DNA of 18,076 nt from CAZEUZ01 sp964515805. GTDB lineage: Bacteria; Pseudomonadota; Gammaproteobacteria; Pseudomonadales; Cellvibrionaceae. The notes under the pieces are model-generated. The model was not told the origin of the DNA, did not search any database, and worked only from the letters and a program-made list of their open reading frames with translations. Where the stretch lies: contig CAZEUZ010000045.1 in assembly GCA_964515805.1 (NCBI GenBank), forward strand, positions 1 to 18,076, given 5' to 3'. Position numbers and translations under genes: made by a program. This document shows, one piece after another, positions 1 to 7,547 of this stretch. Positions within the stretch are counted from its first letter, which is position 1, and every line of letters begins with the position of its first letter.

Positions 1-540
1 CACGGGCAGTTTGATGGTGAGCGCTACTGGTTATTGGATAATCGCCCACGCAATGGTTTTACCGGTTATGAAATCGTAGCCCCTTTTGTCACCGATGATT
101 ATATTGTATTGGTCAATATTGGTTGGGTACGTTCGTCGCCAGAGCGCAGCCGGCTGCCGGTAATCGATTTGCCGAAGGGTTTAACCCGTGTCACCGGTCA
201 CTTCTATACACCACAAAGAAACGCACTGATCAGTACGAGTGAAAGTGATTTGCCCATGTCCTGGCCAAAAAGGGTTCTGCAGCTTGATTGGGCTACGGTA
301 AGACAGGATTTAGATCTGTCTAATAGTGAAAAAAAGCTCGTGACAAAGACAGTGCGTATCGATTCTGAGGATACAGCAGCGCTAGTAACCGACTGGTCAC
401 CCGTCAATATTAATCCTACTAAACATACAGCTTATGCCTTTCAATGGTTCGCCATGGCTTTGGCGTTAATTATACTCTACGGTTGGTATCTGTATTCCGA
501 AGTTAAGGCGTCGAAGAAAGAGCAAGATGAGAATCAATAA
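1..540 (+). CDS. SURF1 family cytochrome c oxidase assembly protein (5' end outside window)
   Basis: SURF1-type proteins help insert heme a into subunit I of aa3-type cytochrome c oxidase and sit in the inner membrane with two transmembrane helices. The frame is open from base 1, so the N-terminal helix and first part of the domain lie outside the window. The visible part starts HGQFDGERYWLLDNRPRNG and continues with GYEIVAPF and LVNIGWVRSSPERS, matching the family pattern of a lldNR..G.GYe segment followed by a LVNRGW-like segment. Near the C-terminus a hydrophobic helix (about AFQWFAMALALIILYGWYLY) precedes a charged tail, as expected for the second SURF1 anchor. The TTG at 34 is internal and is not the real start. 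The next gene begins 2 bases after the stop, and heme A synthase follows, which supports the cox assembly role. Family assignment is firm; the exact start is unknown. Confidence 0.9.
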   Translation, partial: HGQFDGERYWLLDNRPRNGFTGYEIVAPFVTDDYIVLVNIGWVRSSPERSRLPVIDLPKGLTRVTGHFYTPQRNALISTSESDLPMSWPKRVLQLDWATVRQDLDLSNSEKKLVTKTVRIDSEDTAALVTDWSPVNINPTKHTAYAFQWFAMALALIILYGWYLYSEVKASKKEQDENQ

Positions 541-542
541 AA

Positions 543-1151
543 ATGCACACTAACAACCAGCGTAAGCACGCTCAAAGACAGGGCCTATTAATCTTGGCAA
601 TCATTGTATTGCCTATGATCGTTGCTTACATCATGTTTAAAACCGGCTGGGGCATGCCGACAGATACGATTAATAAAGGTATCTTGCTAACGCCTCCGCA
701 GCCTGTCAGTGATCTGAATTTGGCTGAAAATGATAACACACTCAAGTACTTGTATCCCGCGGAAAAGAAGCAGTGGCGTATCATGGTGCCAGTTCCAGCA
801 CACTGTGAAGTTGCTTGCCAGCAAAATTTATTTGTTACTCGTCAAGTACATATTCGTCTCGCAGAAAAAGCGCCTCGAGTCGAACGAATATTATTGGCAT
901 TAGAGGGAGTTTCTGTTGAGCAGAAGCAACAGTTGTTGGCTGAACACCCCAATGTGTTGTGGCTCAATAGTTCTCAGGACGCACTAGCCAATTGGTTGGC
1001 TGATAACGATTTAGTTTCAACACCGCTCGATAATCGCTATTTTTTAGTTGATCAAGATGGCTTTGCGATGATGAGTTACAGTCATGAAAATACAGGCCAG
1101 GACTTGCTGGACGACGTGAAGAAGTTATTGAAATATACCTACGAGAAGTAA
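543..1151 (+). CDS. SCO-like, membrane-anchored cytochrome oxidase cluster protein of unknown function
   Basis: This 202-residue protein has a basic N-terminus, one transmembrane helix at about residues 14-33 and a periplasmic domain. The domain carries Cys88-x3-Cys92 (HCEVAC) and ends with YFLVDQDGFAMMSY and an amphipathic helix. That resembles the thioredoxin-like fold of SCO/PrrC copper chaperones, which have a CxxxC pair and a late YLvDpdG strand. The SCO ligand histidine expected about ten residues before the YLvD-like strand is not seen, and overall similarity to SCO is weak. It lies 2 bases after SURF1, and its stop overlaps the ctaA start as TAATG, so the three are probably translated together. 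Similar small proteins between SURF1 and CtaA are known in pseudomonad-type cox clusters, usually annotated only as hypothetical or cytochrome oxidase associated. A role in copper or thiol handling during CuA assembly is inference. Confidence 0.8.
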   Translation: MHTNNQRKHAQRQGLLILAIIVLPMIVAYIMFKTGWGMPTDTINKGILLTPPQPVSDLNLAENDNTLKYLYPAEKKQWRIMVPVPAHCEVACQQNLFVTRQVHIRLAEKAPRVERILLALEGVSVEQKQQLLAEHPNVLWLNSSQDALANWLADNDLVSTPLDNRYFLVDQDGFAMMSYSHENTGQDLLDDVKKLLKYTYEK

Positions 1152-2200
1152 TGTTATTTTCCAGAGAAAGACAGCACGAAATATTATTTAAGTTATCCCT
1201 GGTCGCATGCATCTTGGCGATATTAGTTGTCATATTGGGTGCATTCACCCGATTAGTGCATGCTGGATTGGGTTGTCCTGATTGGCCCGGTTGCTATGGT
1301 CATTTGTTATGGCCCAATAACAGCGAAGAAATAGCGCAAGCCAATTCTGCGTATCCTAATGCGCCAGTGGATACCGACAAAACCTGGCCGGAAATGGTCC
1401 ATCGCTATCTCGCTGGCGGTTTAGGTGTATTTATTCTAATAATCACTACTATCTGTTTATACCGAACAAAACACTTATTAACTGGTGAACAAAAGCCTCC
1501 AGTTAAACATGCTATAGGTTTGCTCTTGTTGGTTACTGTGCAAGCGGTGTTTGGTATGTGGACGGTGACGTTAAAATTGTGGCCGCAAGTAGTAACTGCT
1601 CACTTACTAGGTGGTTTTGCCACTTTGTCACTATTATGGCTATTTAATCAGCGTATTGGCGGTCATCATTGGCGATTGTCATCGGAGGAGTCCGGCAGGC
1701 TGATGCCAGTAAAACCCTGGTTATATCTTGCATTGGCCTTGGTCATTGCACAAATTGCTTTGGGAGGTTGGACTAGCGCTAACTATGCTGCACTTGCTTG
1801 CCCTGATCTACCAATGTGCTTAGAAAGCTGGTGGCCACCAATGGACTTTGCCAGTGGCTTCAATGTTTTCCAGGATATCGGCCCCAATTATCTGGGGGGT
1901 CTAATGAATAATGAAAGCCGCACGGCCATTCATATGAGTCACCGGATAGGTGCCATTATCGTAGTGTCGATGTTGCTTTACGTGGGAATTTCCTTATGGG
2001 GAACAGCAATTCCTATTGTTCGTTCTTGGGTTCTAGTACTATGGGGAGTTACCGCTTTACAGGTTGCTCTGGGGCTGAGCAATATTTTCTTCTTACTGCC
2101 CCTATCCGTAGCCGTAGCCCACAATGCAATCGGTGCTCTCTTGTTGTTGACATTGCTTACTCTGATTCATCGGCTTGTGACTATTAAAATCGACCAGTAA
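1151..2200 (+). CDS. ctaA: heme A synthase (COX15/CtaA)
   Basis: CtaA oxidises the C8 methyl group of heme O to a formyl group, giving heme A for aa3-type oxidases; it acts in the inner membrane. The 349-residue length fits the family. The signature RLVHAGLGCPDWPGCYG follows the first transmembrane helix, and a second paired-cysteine loop (ACPDLPMC) lies in the second half. Histidines in helical contexts HRYLAGG, TAHLLGG, MSHRIGA and VAHNAIGA correspond to the four conserved heme-ligand histidines of the duplicated four-helix bundles. About eight hydrophobic segments can be read. The start codon overlaps the stop of the upstream gene by one base (TAATG), implying translational coupling. The heme O synthase gene (ctaB/COX10), often next in such clusters, is absent here; the next gene is thiC behind its own promoter. 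Confidence 0.95.
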   Translation: MLFSRERQHEILFKLSLVACILAILVVILGAFTRLVHAGLGCPDWPGCYGHLLWPNNSEEIAQANSAYPNAPVDTDKTWPEMVHRYLAGGLGVFILIITTICLYRTKHLLTGEQKPPVKHAIGLLLLVTVQAVFGMWTVTLKLWPQVVTAHLLGGFATLSLLWLFNQRIGGHHWRLSSEESGRLMPVKPWLYLALALVIAQIALGGWTSANYAALACPDLPMCLESWWPPMDFASGFNVFQDIGPNYLGGLMNNESRTAIHMSHRIGAIIVVSMLLYVGISLWGTAIPIVRSWVLVLWGVTALQVALGLSNIFFLLPLSVAVAHNAIGALLLLTLLTLIHRLVTIKIDQ

Positions 2201-2320
2201 AAAGCAAGACTCATCAACATTTTATCGAACCAGCTTAACTGCAATAACCGGCCCCAGCGAGGAAACAAATACGTAGGGAAAGTCACGTAATAGCCGGGCT
2301 TTTCCCGTTGTAGTCTATCA

Positions 2321-2356
2321 TTGACGTTTATTTTTAGCATTTATCAATGCTATACT
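2321..2356 (+). promoter_or_regulatory. candidate promoter of the thi operon (extended -10)
   Basis: An extended -10 element, TGCTATACT, lies at 2348-2356. A start of transcription about seven bases downstream (near 2363) would begin the RNA just before the first riboswitch helix at 2365. TTGACG at 2321-2326 is 24 bases from the -10, too far to be the -35 for this element; a poor TTATTT at 2328-2333 has the right 17-base spacing. A short inverted repeat (AGCAT, 6-base loop, ATGCT, 2336-2351) overlaps the spacer. The assignment rests on sequence only. Confidence 0.55.
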
Positions 2357-2364
2357 GAATATCA

Positions 2365-2469
2365 TCTTGTCGGGGTGCCTCAGGTAGTTTAGAAGATAGT
2401 TGAGGCTGAGATTGGTTGATCCAAATCCCGTTGAACCTGATCAGGCCAAAACCTGCGTAGGAAACAAGA
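2365..2469 (+). promoter_or_regulatory. TPP riboswitch (THI element) upstream of thiC
   Basis: The canonical aptamer parts are present in order. Helix P1 is closed by TCTTGT (2365-2370) and ACAAGA (2464-2469). CGGGGTGCC is followed by helix P3, GCCTCA (2377-2382) with TGAGGC (2401-2406). The CTGAGA box that contacts the pyrimidine of TPP is at 2406-2411. CCCGTTGAACCTGATC and ACCTGCGTAGGAAACAAG form the pyrophosphate-sensing half. Helix P5 (CAGG/CCTG) is intact, but its loop reads CCAAAA where TAATA-like loops are usual. It lies 73 bases before the thiC start, and thiC is a standard TPP-riboswitch target. No convincing terminator hairpin with a T-run follows, so control of translation or processing is more likely than attenuation, though that is inference. 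Confidence 0.95.
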
Positions 2470-2542
2470 GTCTTTTCTTACCTTCTTGCGCTTGCCTGTT
2501 TTCTGTTGACCTTACCAATATGATCTACCCGAGGGAAGAACA

Positions 2543-4444
2543 ATGGCGCAGACTCCTATCCGTAAATTAAGTGAAACCACTGTGGTCGATCAATTGTCCA
2601 CGCAGCCATTTCCTGCATCAAAAAAAATCTATATCGAAGGCAGTCGTCCTGATATTCAGGTGGCGATGCGTGAAGTGACCTTAGATCCAACGCATAGTCA
2701 AGATGGTGGCATTGAACAGAACGCTCCGGTTCGTATTTACGATACTTCGGGGCCTTATACCGATCACAGTATTGCCATCGATGTCCGCAAAGGTTTGCCG
2801 CCATTGCGCGATAAATGGATTGACGAGCGCAGTGATACATCGCGATTGTCAGAATACAGCTCATCTTATACCAATCTACGTGATCGCAATATCGCCTTGG
2901 AAGCACTACGTTTTGCCTCTGATCGCAAACCTCGAAAAGCAGCGGCAAATAAAAATGTCACTCAGTTGCACTATGCGCGTCAGGGTATTATTACGCCGGA
3001 AATGGAGTATATCGCTATTCGTGAAAATTTGGCGTTACAGCAAGCGCAGATGGAGGTAGAAGTGCAAGCGCAGCATCCAGGAGAAAGTTTTGGGGCCGCT
3101 ACGCCGAACTATATCACCCCTGAATTCGTCCGTCAGGAAGTGGCTGCCGGTCGCGCCGTTATTCCCGCTAATATCAATCATCCCGAGTCTGAACCGATGA
3201 TTATCGGGCGCAATTTTCATGTCAAAATTAATGCCAATATCGGCAACTCAGCGGTGACTTCTTCTATCGAAGAGGAGGTGGAAAAACTGGTCTGGTCAAC
3301 GCGTTGGGGCGGAGACACAGTGATGGATTTATCGACGGGTAAAAATATTCATGAAACCCGCGAGTGGATCGTCCGTAATTCACCGGTACCTATAGGGACT
3401 GTACCCATTTACCAGGCGCTGGAAAAAGTCGATGGCGTCGCTGAAGATCTCAACTGGGAGATTTTTCGCGATACGCTAATAGAGCAGGCAGAACAGGGCG
3501 TCGATTATTTTACTATTCATGCTGGTGTTTTGTTGCGCTATGTGCCGATGACCGCGAAACGGTTGACCGGTATTGTCTCACGCGGTGGCTCTATCATGGC
3601 TAAGTGGTGTCTTGCTCATCACCGTGAAAATTTTCTCTACACGCATTTTGAAGAGATGTGTGAAATCATGAAGGCCTACGATGTCACTTTTTCTTTAGGT
3701 GATGGATTGCGCCCAGGTTGTATTGCCGACGCCAACGACGAAGCTCAATTTGCAGAACTACACACCCTCGGTGAGTTGACCAAAATCGCCTGGAAGCATG
3801 ATGTGCAAGTGTTTATTGAAGGTCCCGGTCATGTGCCTATGCATCTCATTAAAGAGAACATGGAGGAACAGCTCAAACACTGTCATGAGGCGCCTTTTTA
3901 TACACTGGGCCCGTTAGTGACTGATATTTGCCCGGGATACGATCACTATGCTTCCGGCATCGGTGCCGCTATGATTGGCTGGTATGGTTGTGCCATGCTG
4001 TGTTATGTAACCCCCAAAGAACACTTGGGCTTACCCAATAAAGATGATGTCAAACAGGGGATTATCACTTACAAGATTGCTGCTCACGCTGCCGACTTGG
4101 CAAAAGGCCATCCTGGCGCGCAAATACGCGACAATGCGCTTTCCAAAGCCCGTTTTGAATTCCGTTGGCAGGATCAGTTTAATCTCAGTCTCGATCCCGA
4201 TACAGCTAAGGCCTACCACGATGAAACATTACCGAAAGAATCTGCTAAGGTCGCCCATTTTTGTTCGATGTGCGGACCTAAATTCTGCTCGATGAAAATT
4301 ACTCAAGAAGTGCGTGAATATGCCGATAAACAGGAGCAGCTTTCTGCACAAGAATCAGCAGTGCAAAAAGTAGCCGAGCAGGGAATGGCGGATATGGCGA
4401 AGAGCTTTAAAGAACAGGGCGGTAAACTCTATCACGAGATATGA
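2543..4444 (+). CDS. thiC: phosphomethylpyrimidine synthase ThiC
   Basis: ThiC is a radical SAM enzyme that rearranges aminoimidazole ribonucleotide (AIR) to hydroxymethylpyrimidine phosphate, the pyrimidine half of thiamine. The 633-residue length is that of full gammaproteobacterial ThiC. The N-terminal ThiC-associated region (YIEGSRPDIQVAMREV) leads to the catalytic barrel with NFHVKINANIGNSA, WGGDTVMDLSTG, SRGGSIMAKWC, SLGDGLRPG and EGPGHVPMH. The C-terminal 4Fe-4S motif is Cys574-x2-Cys577-x4-Cys582 (CSMCGPKFC), the unusual cluster site of this family. The start is supported by GAGGGAAG upstream of the ATG at 2543. A TPP riboswitch in the leader implies repression by thiamine pyrophosphate. 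thiO follows after 3 bases. Confidence 0.98.
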   Translation: MAQTPIRKLSETTVVDQLSTQPFPASKKIYIEGSRPDIQVAMREVTLDPTHSQDGGIEQNAPVRIYDTSGPYTDHSIAIDVRKGLPPLRDKWIDERSDTSRLSEYSSSYTNLRDRNIALEALRFASDRKPRKAAANKNVTQLHYARQGIITPEMEYIAIRENLALQQAQMEVEVQAQHPGESFGAATPNYITPEFVRQEVAAGRAVIPANINHPESEPMIIGRNFHVKINANIGNSAVTSSIEEEVEKLVWSTRWGGDTVMDLSTGKNIHETREWIVRNSPVPIGTVPIYQALEKVDGVAEDLNWEIFRDTLIEQAEQGVDYFTIHAGVLLRYVPMTAKRLTGIVSRGGSIMAKWCLAHHRENFLYTHFEEMCEIMKAYDVTFSLGDGLRPGCIADANDEAQFAELHTLGELTKIAWKHDVQVFIEGPGHVPMHLIKENMEEQLKHCHEAPFYTLGPLVTDICPGYDHYASGIGAAMIGWYGCAMLCYVTPKEHLGLPNKDDVKQGIITYKIAAHAADLAKGHPGAQIRDNALSKARFEFRWQDQFNLSLDPDTAKAYHDETLPKESAKVAHFCSMCGPKFCSMKITQEVREYADKQEQLSAQESAVQKVAEQGMADMAKSFKEQGGKLYHEI

Positions 4445-4447
4445 GCA

Positions 4448-5608
4448 ATGCGATCTGATGCTCATATCGGCATAGCTGGTGCCGGGCTATTGGGTCGTTT
4501 ATTGGCTTGGCGGCTCCTGGAAAAAGGTTGTCGTGTGAGCCTCTATGAAGCGGGTTCTTTAACTCAATCGACAGCGGCAGCACACACAGCAGCAGGCATG
4601 GTAGCGCCGATATCTGAGGCTATCGATACAGAACCACTGATGTACCAAATGGGAGCGGCAGCACTCGATATCTGGCCACAATGGCTAGCAGAGTTAGCCC
4701 CTGTCGATACCGTTAGCTATAACGCCGAGGGCAGCTTGGTGGTAGCGCATCCCAAAGATCAATCATTACTGACACAGTATATTCGCGACATGCAACAAAT
4801 GTTGCCAGATGAAGCGCAAGGAACCATTCTCAATCAACACTCTTTGCGTGAACTAGAACCCGATATCGGCGAACACTTTCGCCAGGGGCTGTGGTTAACT
4901 CAAGAAGCACACATCGATAACCGATCGCTGTTAACAGTGTTACTCAAGCGCTTACAAAAACTGGGTTGTCAGTGTTTTGAGAATATGGCGGTATCTGTTT
5001 CAGGTAATAAAGTGACAGTTAACAACAATACTGTAGAAGAATTCGATCTGGTACTGGACTGTCGTGGTGTTGGCGCCAATGCTAAAGGCGGCGAGGGCGC
5101 AAAGACGACGAAAAGGGATCAGTGGCAGGAGGTGCGTGGAGTTCGCGGCGAGGTTTTGCGGGTAACGTCTGATGAGGTAAGACTACAACGTCCTGTGCGA
5201 CTGTTACACCCACGTTATCAATTATATGTGGTGCCTGCGGCCGATCAGCAGTTTATTATCGGTGCGACTCAAATCGAAAGCGAAGATAGTTCCCCTGTTA
5301 GCGTTCAATCTTGTATGGAACTCTGCAGTGCTTTGTACACCATTAATTCTGCCTTTGCCGAGGCTAGAATCATTGAGTTGACGTCGAATTTGCGTCCCGC
5401 ATTGAAAGATAATCGACCACAGGTTTTGTGGGATAAAGGGTTGGCACGTATCAATGGGCTCTATCGCCATGGTTATCTGCTCGCTCCGGTTGTGGTATCG
5501 CACGTGACTTCTGTACTGTTCGATGTGAAAAATTCGCTATCACAGCCCTTTACAGGTGTACTCGACCACTTTATTTATGGATCCAACTATGCTGACTGTC
5601 TCCATTAA
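4448..5608 (+). CDS. thiO: glycine oxidase ThiO (FAD-dependent)
   Basis: ThiO oxidises glycine to the imine (dehydroglycine) that ThiG uses to form the thiazole ring; it replaces the anaerobic tyrosine lyase ThiH, so this operon is of the aerobic type. The N-terminus has the FAD dinucleotide-binding fold GIAGAGLLG (GxGxxG at residues 11-16) with an acidic residue (Glu34, SLYEAG) ending the second strand. HTAAGMVAP, LDCRGVGA, GVRGEVLRV, YVVPAADQQFIIGATQ, LRPALKDNRPQV and NGLYRHGYLLAPVV are the usual DAO/ThiO segments. At 386 residues it is slightly longer than many ThiO proteins; a short Gly/Lys-rich insertion (about AKGGEGAKTTKRDQW) lies before GVRGE. The ATG at 4448 is 3 bases after the thiC stop, and thiS starts inside the last 20 bases of thiO, so coupled translation is likely. 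Confidence 0.93.
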   Translation: MRSDAHIGIAGAGLLGRLLAWRLLEKGCRVSLYEAGSLTQSTAAAHTAAGMVAPISEAIDTEPLMYQMGAAALDIWPQWLAELAPVDTVSYNAEGSLVVAHPKDQSLLTQYIRDMQQMLPDEAQGTILNQHSLRELEPDIGEHFRQGLWLTQEAHIDNRSLLTVLLKRLQKLGCQCFENMAVSVSGNKVTVNNNTVEEFDLVLDCRGVGANAKGGEGAKTTKRDQWQEVRGVRGEVLRVTSDEVRLQRPVRLLHPRYQLYVVPAADQQFIIGATQIESEDSSPVSVQSCMELCSALYTINSAFAEARIIELTSNLRPALKDNRPQVLWDKGLARINGLYRHGYLLAPVVVSHVTSVLFDVKNSLSQPFTGVLDHFIYGSNYADCLH

Positions 5609-5804
5609 CGGCGAGAAAATGGCGTTCGATAATCAACTGACGGTTACCGAATTACTTGCAGACTATCTATCTCGGCAAGGTCGACACAACAAACGCGTGG
5701 CAGTGGCTGTCAACGGTGAATTTATACCACGCTCCCAATATACTCAGACTTCGATTAACAGTAGTGATGAGATTGATATTGTCACGGCAGTGGGTGGTGG
5801 TTAA
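5589..5804 (+). CDS. thiS: sulfur carrier protein ThiS
   Basis: ThiS is a small ubiquitin-like protein whose C-terminal glycine is adenylated and then thiocarboxylated, delivering sulfur to ThiG for thiazole synthesis. The product from the ATG at 5589 is 71 residues, MLTVSINGEKMAF onward, with VAVAVNGEFIPRSQY in the middle and a C-terminal AVGGG, the expected diglycine end. The frame is open further upstream, and an in-frame ATG at 5577 would add four residues (MDPT). I prefer 5589 because MLTVSINGE matches the first ubiquitin-fold strand and a GGA lies a few bases upstream. The start lies inside the end of thiO (20-base overlap), and thiG follows after 4 bases. The activating enzyme ThiF is not in the window. 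Confidence 0.93.
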   Translation: MLTVSINGEKMAFDNQLTVTELLADYLSRQGRHNKRVAVAVNGEFIPRSQYTQTSINSSDEIDIVTAVGGG

Positions 5805-5808
5805 CCAA

Positions 5809-6597
5809 ATGGCTGGTTCTTTACAACTCTACGGTGAGTCATTTACCAGCCGATTTTTGCTCGGTACGGCACAGTATGCCTCTCCAGATATTATGTCTGC
5901 GGCTATTGCGGCTGCTGAATGTGAAATAGTCACCGTCGCTTTGCGGAGGCAGGCGCCCAAGGATAACAGTGGCGATATTTTTTGGCAGTTTATTCGTGAT
6001 AGTGGTTGTAAAATACTGCCAAATACGGCTGGCTGCAGGTCTGTCAAAGAAGCGATTACGACAGCGGAAATGTCCCGTGAACTCTTCGAAACTGACTGGC
6101 TCAAGTTGGAAGTCATCGGCGATGATTACAATTTGCAACCTGATCCATTCGGTTTGGTCATAGCAGCAGAACAACTGATAAAAAACGGTTTTAATATCCT
6201 ACCTTACTGTACCGATGATTTGATTCTTTGTCAGCGCCTGCTAGATGTGGGCTGTCAGGTGCTTATGCCCTGGGGGGCTCCTATCGGTACAGGTTTGGGT
6301 TTGCTTAATAAATATCAACTCGCCTCTTTACGGGAAAGACTGCCCAACGTACCGCTGATTATTGACGCCGGTTTGGGAACTCCTTCACAGGCTTGCGAAG
6401 CTATGGAGATGGGTTTTGATGCGGTATTGTTAAATACTGCTGTCGCCAAATCACAACAACCGGTATCAATGGCTTCAGCATTTGCGAAAGCGATTGTTGC
6501 CGGCCGCAGTGCTTATTTGGCAGGGCCAATAGAGCAACGTCAGACGGCGTCGCCGAGTACCCCGACCATTGGACAGCCTTTTTGGCATCAGCAGTAA
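5809..6597 (+). CDS. thiG: thiazole synthase ThiG
   Basis: ThiG condenses 1-deoxy-D-xylulose 5-phosphate, dehydroglycine from ThiO and the ThiS thiocarboxylate into thiazole phosphate. From the ATG at 5809 the product is 262 residues, the normal size. The frame is open back to 5656, but that part overlaps thiS, and the 5809 start has GGTGG upstream, right for a ribosome site. SRFLLGTAQYAS opens the (beta/alpha)8 barrel. DWLKLEVIGDD contains the Schiff-base lysine (Lys99). NGFNILPYCTDD, MPWGAPIGTGLGL, IIDAGLGTPSQACEAMEMG and FDAVLLNTAVAKS form the phosphate-binding end of the barrel. It is the last thi gene here: thiE, thiD and thiF do not follow. The next gene, nadC, converges from the other strand. 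Confidence 0.96.
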   Translation: MAGSLQLYGESFTSRFLLGTAQYASPDIMSAAIAAAECEIVTVALRRQAPKDNSGDIFWQFIRDSGCKILPNTAGCRSVKEAITTAEMSRELFETDWLKLEVIGDDYNLQPDPFGLVIAAEQLIKNGFNILPYCTDDLILCQRLLDVGCQVLMPWGAPIGTGLGLLNKYQLASLRERLPNVPLIIDAGLGTPSQACEAMEMGFDAVLLNTAVAKSQQPVSMASAFAKAIVAGRSAYLAGPIEQRQTASPSTPTIGQPFWHQQ

Positions 6598-6704
6598 GGT
6601 TTTTAGAGAGTGGCATTCTAATGTTTCTAATAACTCCTCATTTCTCCAACCGAATGCAGTATAAAACATCAGCAATTCTATTAAAGCTGCAACGTGTTGT
6701 TGAT

Positions 6705-7547
6705 TTACTCAAACCGCATCGATAAATCAATGGCCTCACAATCCTTTGTCAGTGCACCGATAGAGATATAATCGACACCTGTTTTTGCAACAGTGAATAG
6801 GTTGTCGATTGTCACTCCTCCCGATGCTTCTAACCGCGCTTTTTTGTTATTTATGACGACTGCTTTGCGCAGATCTTCTATTGAAAAATTGTCTAACATG
6901 ATAATGTCGGCCCTGGCATTGATCGCCTGTTCTAATTCTTCAAGATTTTCTACTTCGATTTCAACTATTTTGTTTTTGTAGAGTGTTTTTGCAGATGTAA
7001 CGGCTTGTGCAATACTTCCGCAGGCGCTAATGTGGTTTTCTTTGATTAAAAAAGCATCATAAAGACCGATACGATGATTGTAACAACCACCACAAGTGAC
7101 TGCGTATTTTTGCGCTGAACGAAGGCCCGGAATAGTTTTACGAGTGTCTAGCAATTTTACGCCTGTCTCTGCTATTAGATCGGCGTAATATTGACATCGA
7201 GTCGCCGTACCAGAGAGCAACTGCAAAAAATTTAGCGCCGTGCGCTCCCCCGTTAACAGACTGCGGGCATTGCCTTTCAGTTCTATCAGAGTGGTTTCCG
7301 CTGCAACTTGCTGACCTTCTTGAACTCGCCAACAAATCGAGACGTTAGCATCCAGTTGTTGGAAAACTTCATCTACCCAAGGTCTGCCGGCAATCACGCA
7401 ATTCTGTCGAGTGATGACGGTTGCTAATGCTGTGTAATCGGCAGGTATTAGCTGTGCGGTAATATCGCCACTGCCGATATCTTCTGCAAGGGCAAGCGAG
7501 ACAATTTGATCGATATCATTGGGTATTGAAGTGATATGTTTTTTCAT
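6705..7547 (-). CDS. nadC: nicotinate-nucleotide pyrophosphorylase, carboxylating (quinolinate phosphoribosyltransferase)
   Basis: NadC converts quinolinate and PRPP to nicotinate mononucleotide with loss of CO2, in cytosolic de novo NAD synthesis. The 280-residue length is normal. ALAEDIGSGDIT is the N-terminal signature. TGERTALNFLQLLSGTAT, LDTRKTIPGLRSAQKYAV, NHRIGLYDAFLIKENH and EVENLEELEQAI are the substrate-binding segments. IIMLDNFS, LEASGGVTIDN and GVDYISIGALTKD form the C-terminal barrel. The motif often written CGGG.NHR reads CGGCYNHR here; to my recollection this Cys also occurs in pseudomonad NadC, so I do not treat it as damage. The ATG overlaps the stop of the upstream protease gene by four bases (ATGA), so the two form a translationally coupled pair. 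Confidence 0.97.
   Translation of the reverse strand: MKKHITSIPNDIDQIVSLALAEDIGSGDITAQLIPADYTALATVITRQNCVIAGRPWVDEVFQQLDANVSICWRVQEGQQVAAETTLIELKGNARSLLTGERTALNFLQLLSGTATRCQYYADLIAETGVKLLDTRKTIPGLRSAQKYAVTCGGCYNHRIGLYDAFLIKENHISACGSIAQAVTSAKTLYKNKIVEIEVENLEELEQAINARADIIMLDNFSIEDLRKAVVINNKKARLEASGGVTIDNLFTVAKTGVDYISIGALTKDCEAIDLSMRFE

Noticed and set aside
2276..2308. GGGAAA ... TTTCCC inverted repeat after ctaA as a terminator
   Set aside because: The stem is short, the loop is about 20 bases, and no T-run follows.
2556..2948. 130-codon open frame on the minus strand opposite the start of thiC, and a 118-codon frame on the plus strand within thiC
   Set aside because: Both lie inside the unmistakable ThiC coding region, and their products resemble no protein.
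5656..5808. N-terminal extension of ThiG by 51 residues
   Set aside because: It overlaps thiS, and the extension has no ThiG-like sequence. The ATG at 5809 has a good ribosome site and gives the normal family length.
7060..7110. CGGC instead of CGGG in the conserved NadC motif as a damaged active site
   Set aside because: All neighbouring catalytic segments are intact, and I recall the same Cys in pseudomonad NadC proteins, so it is likely a normal lineage variant.
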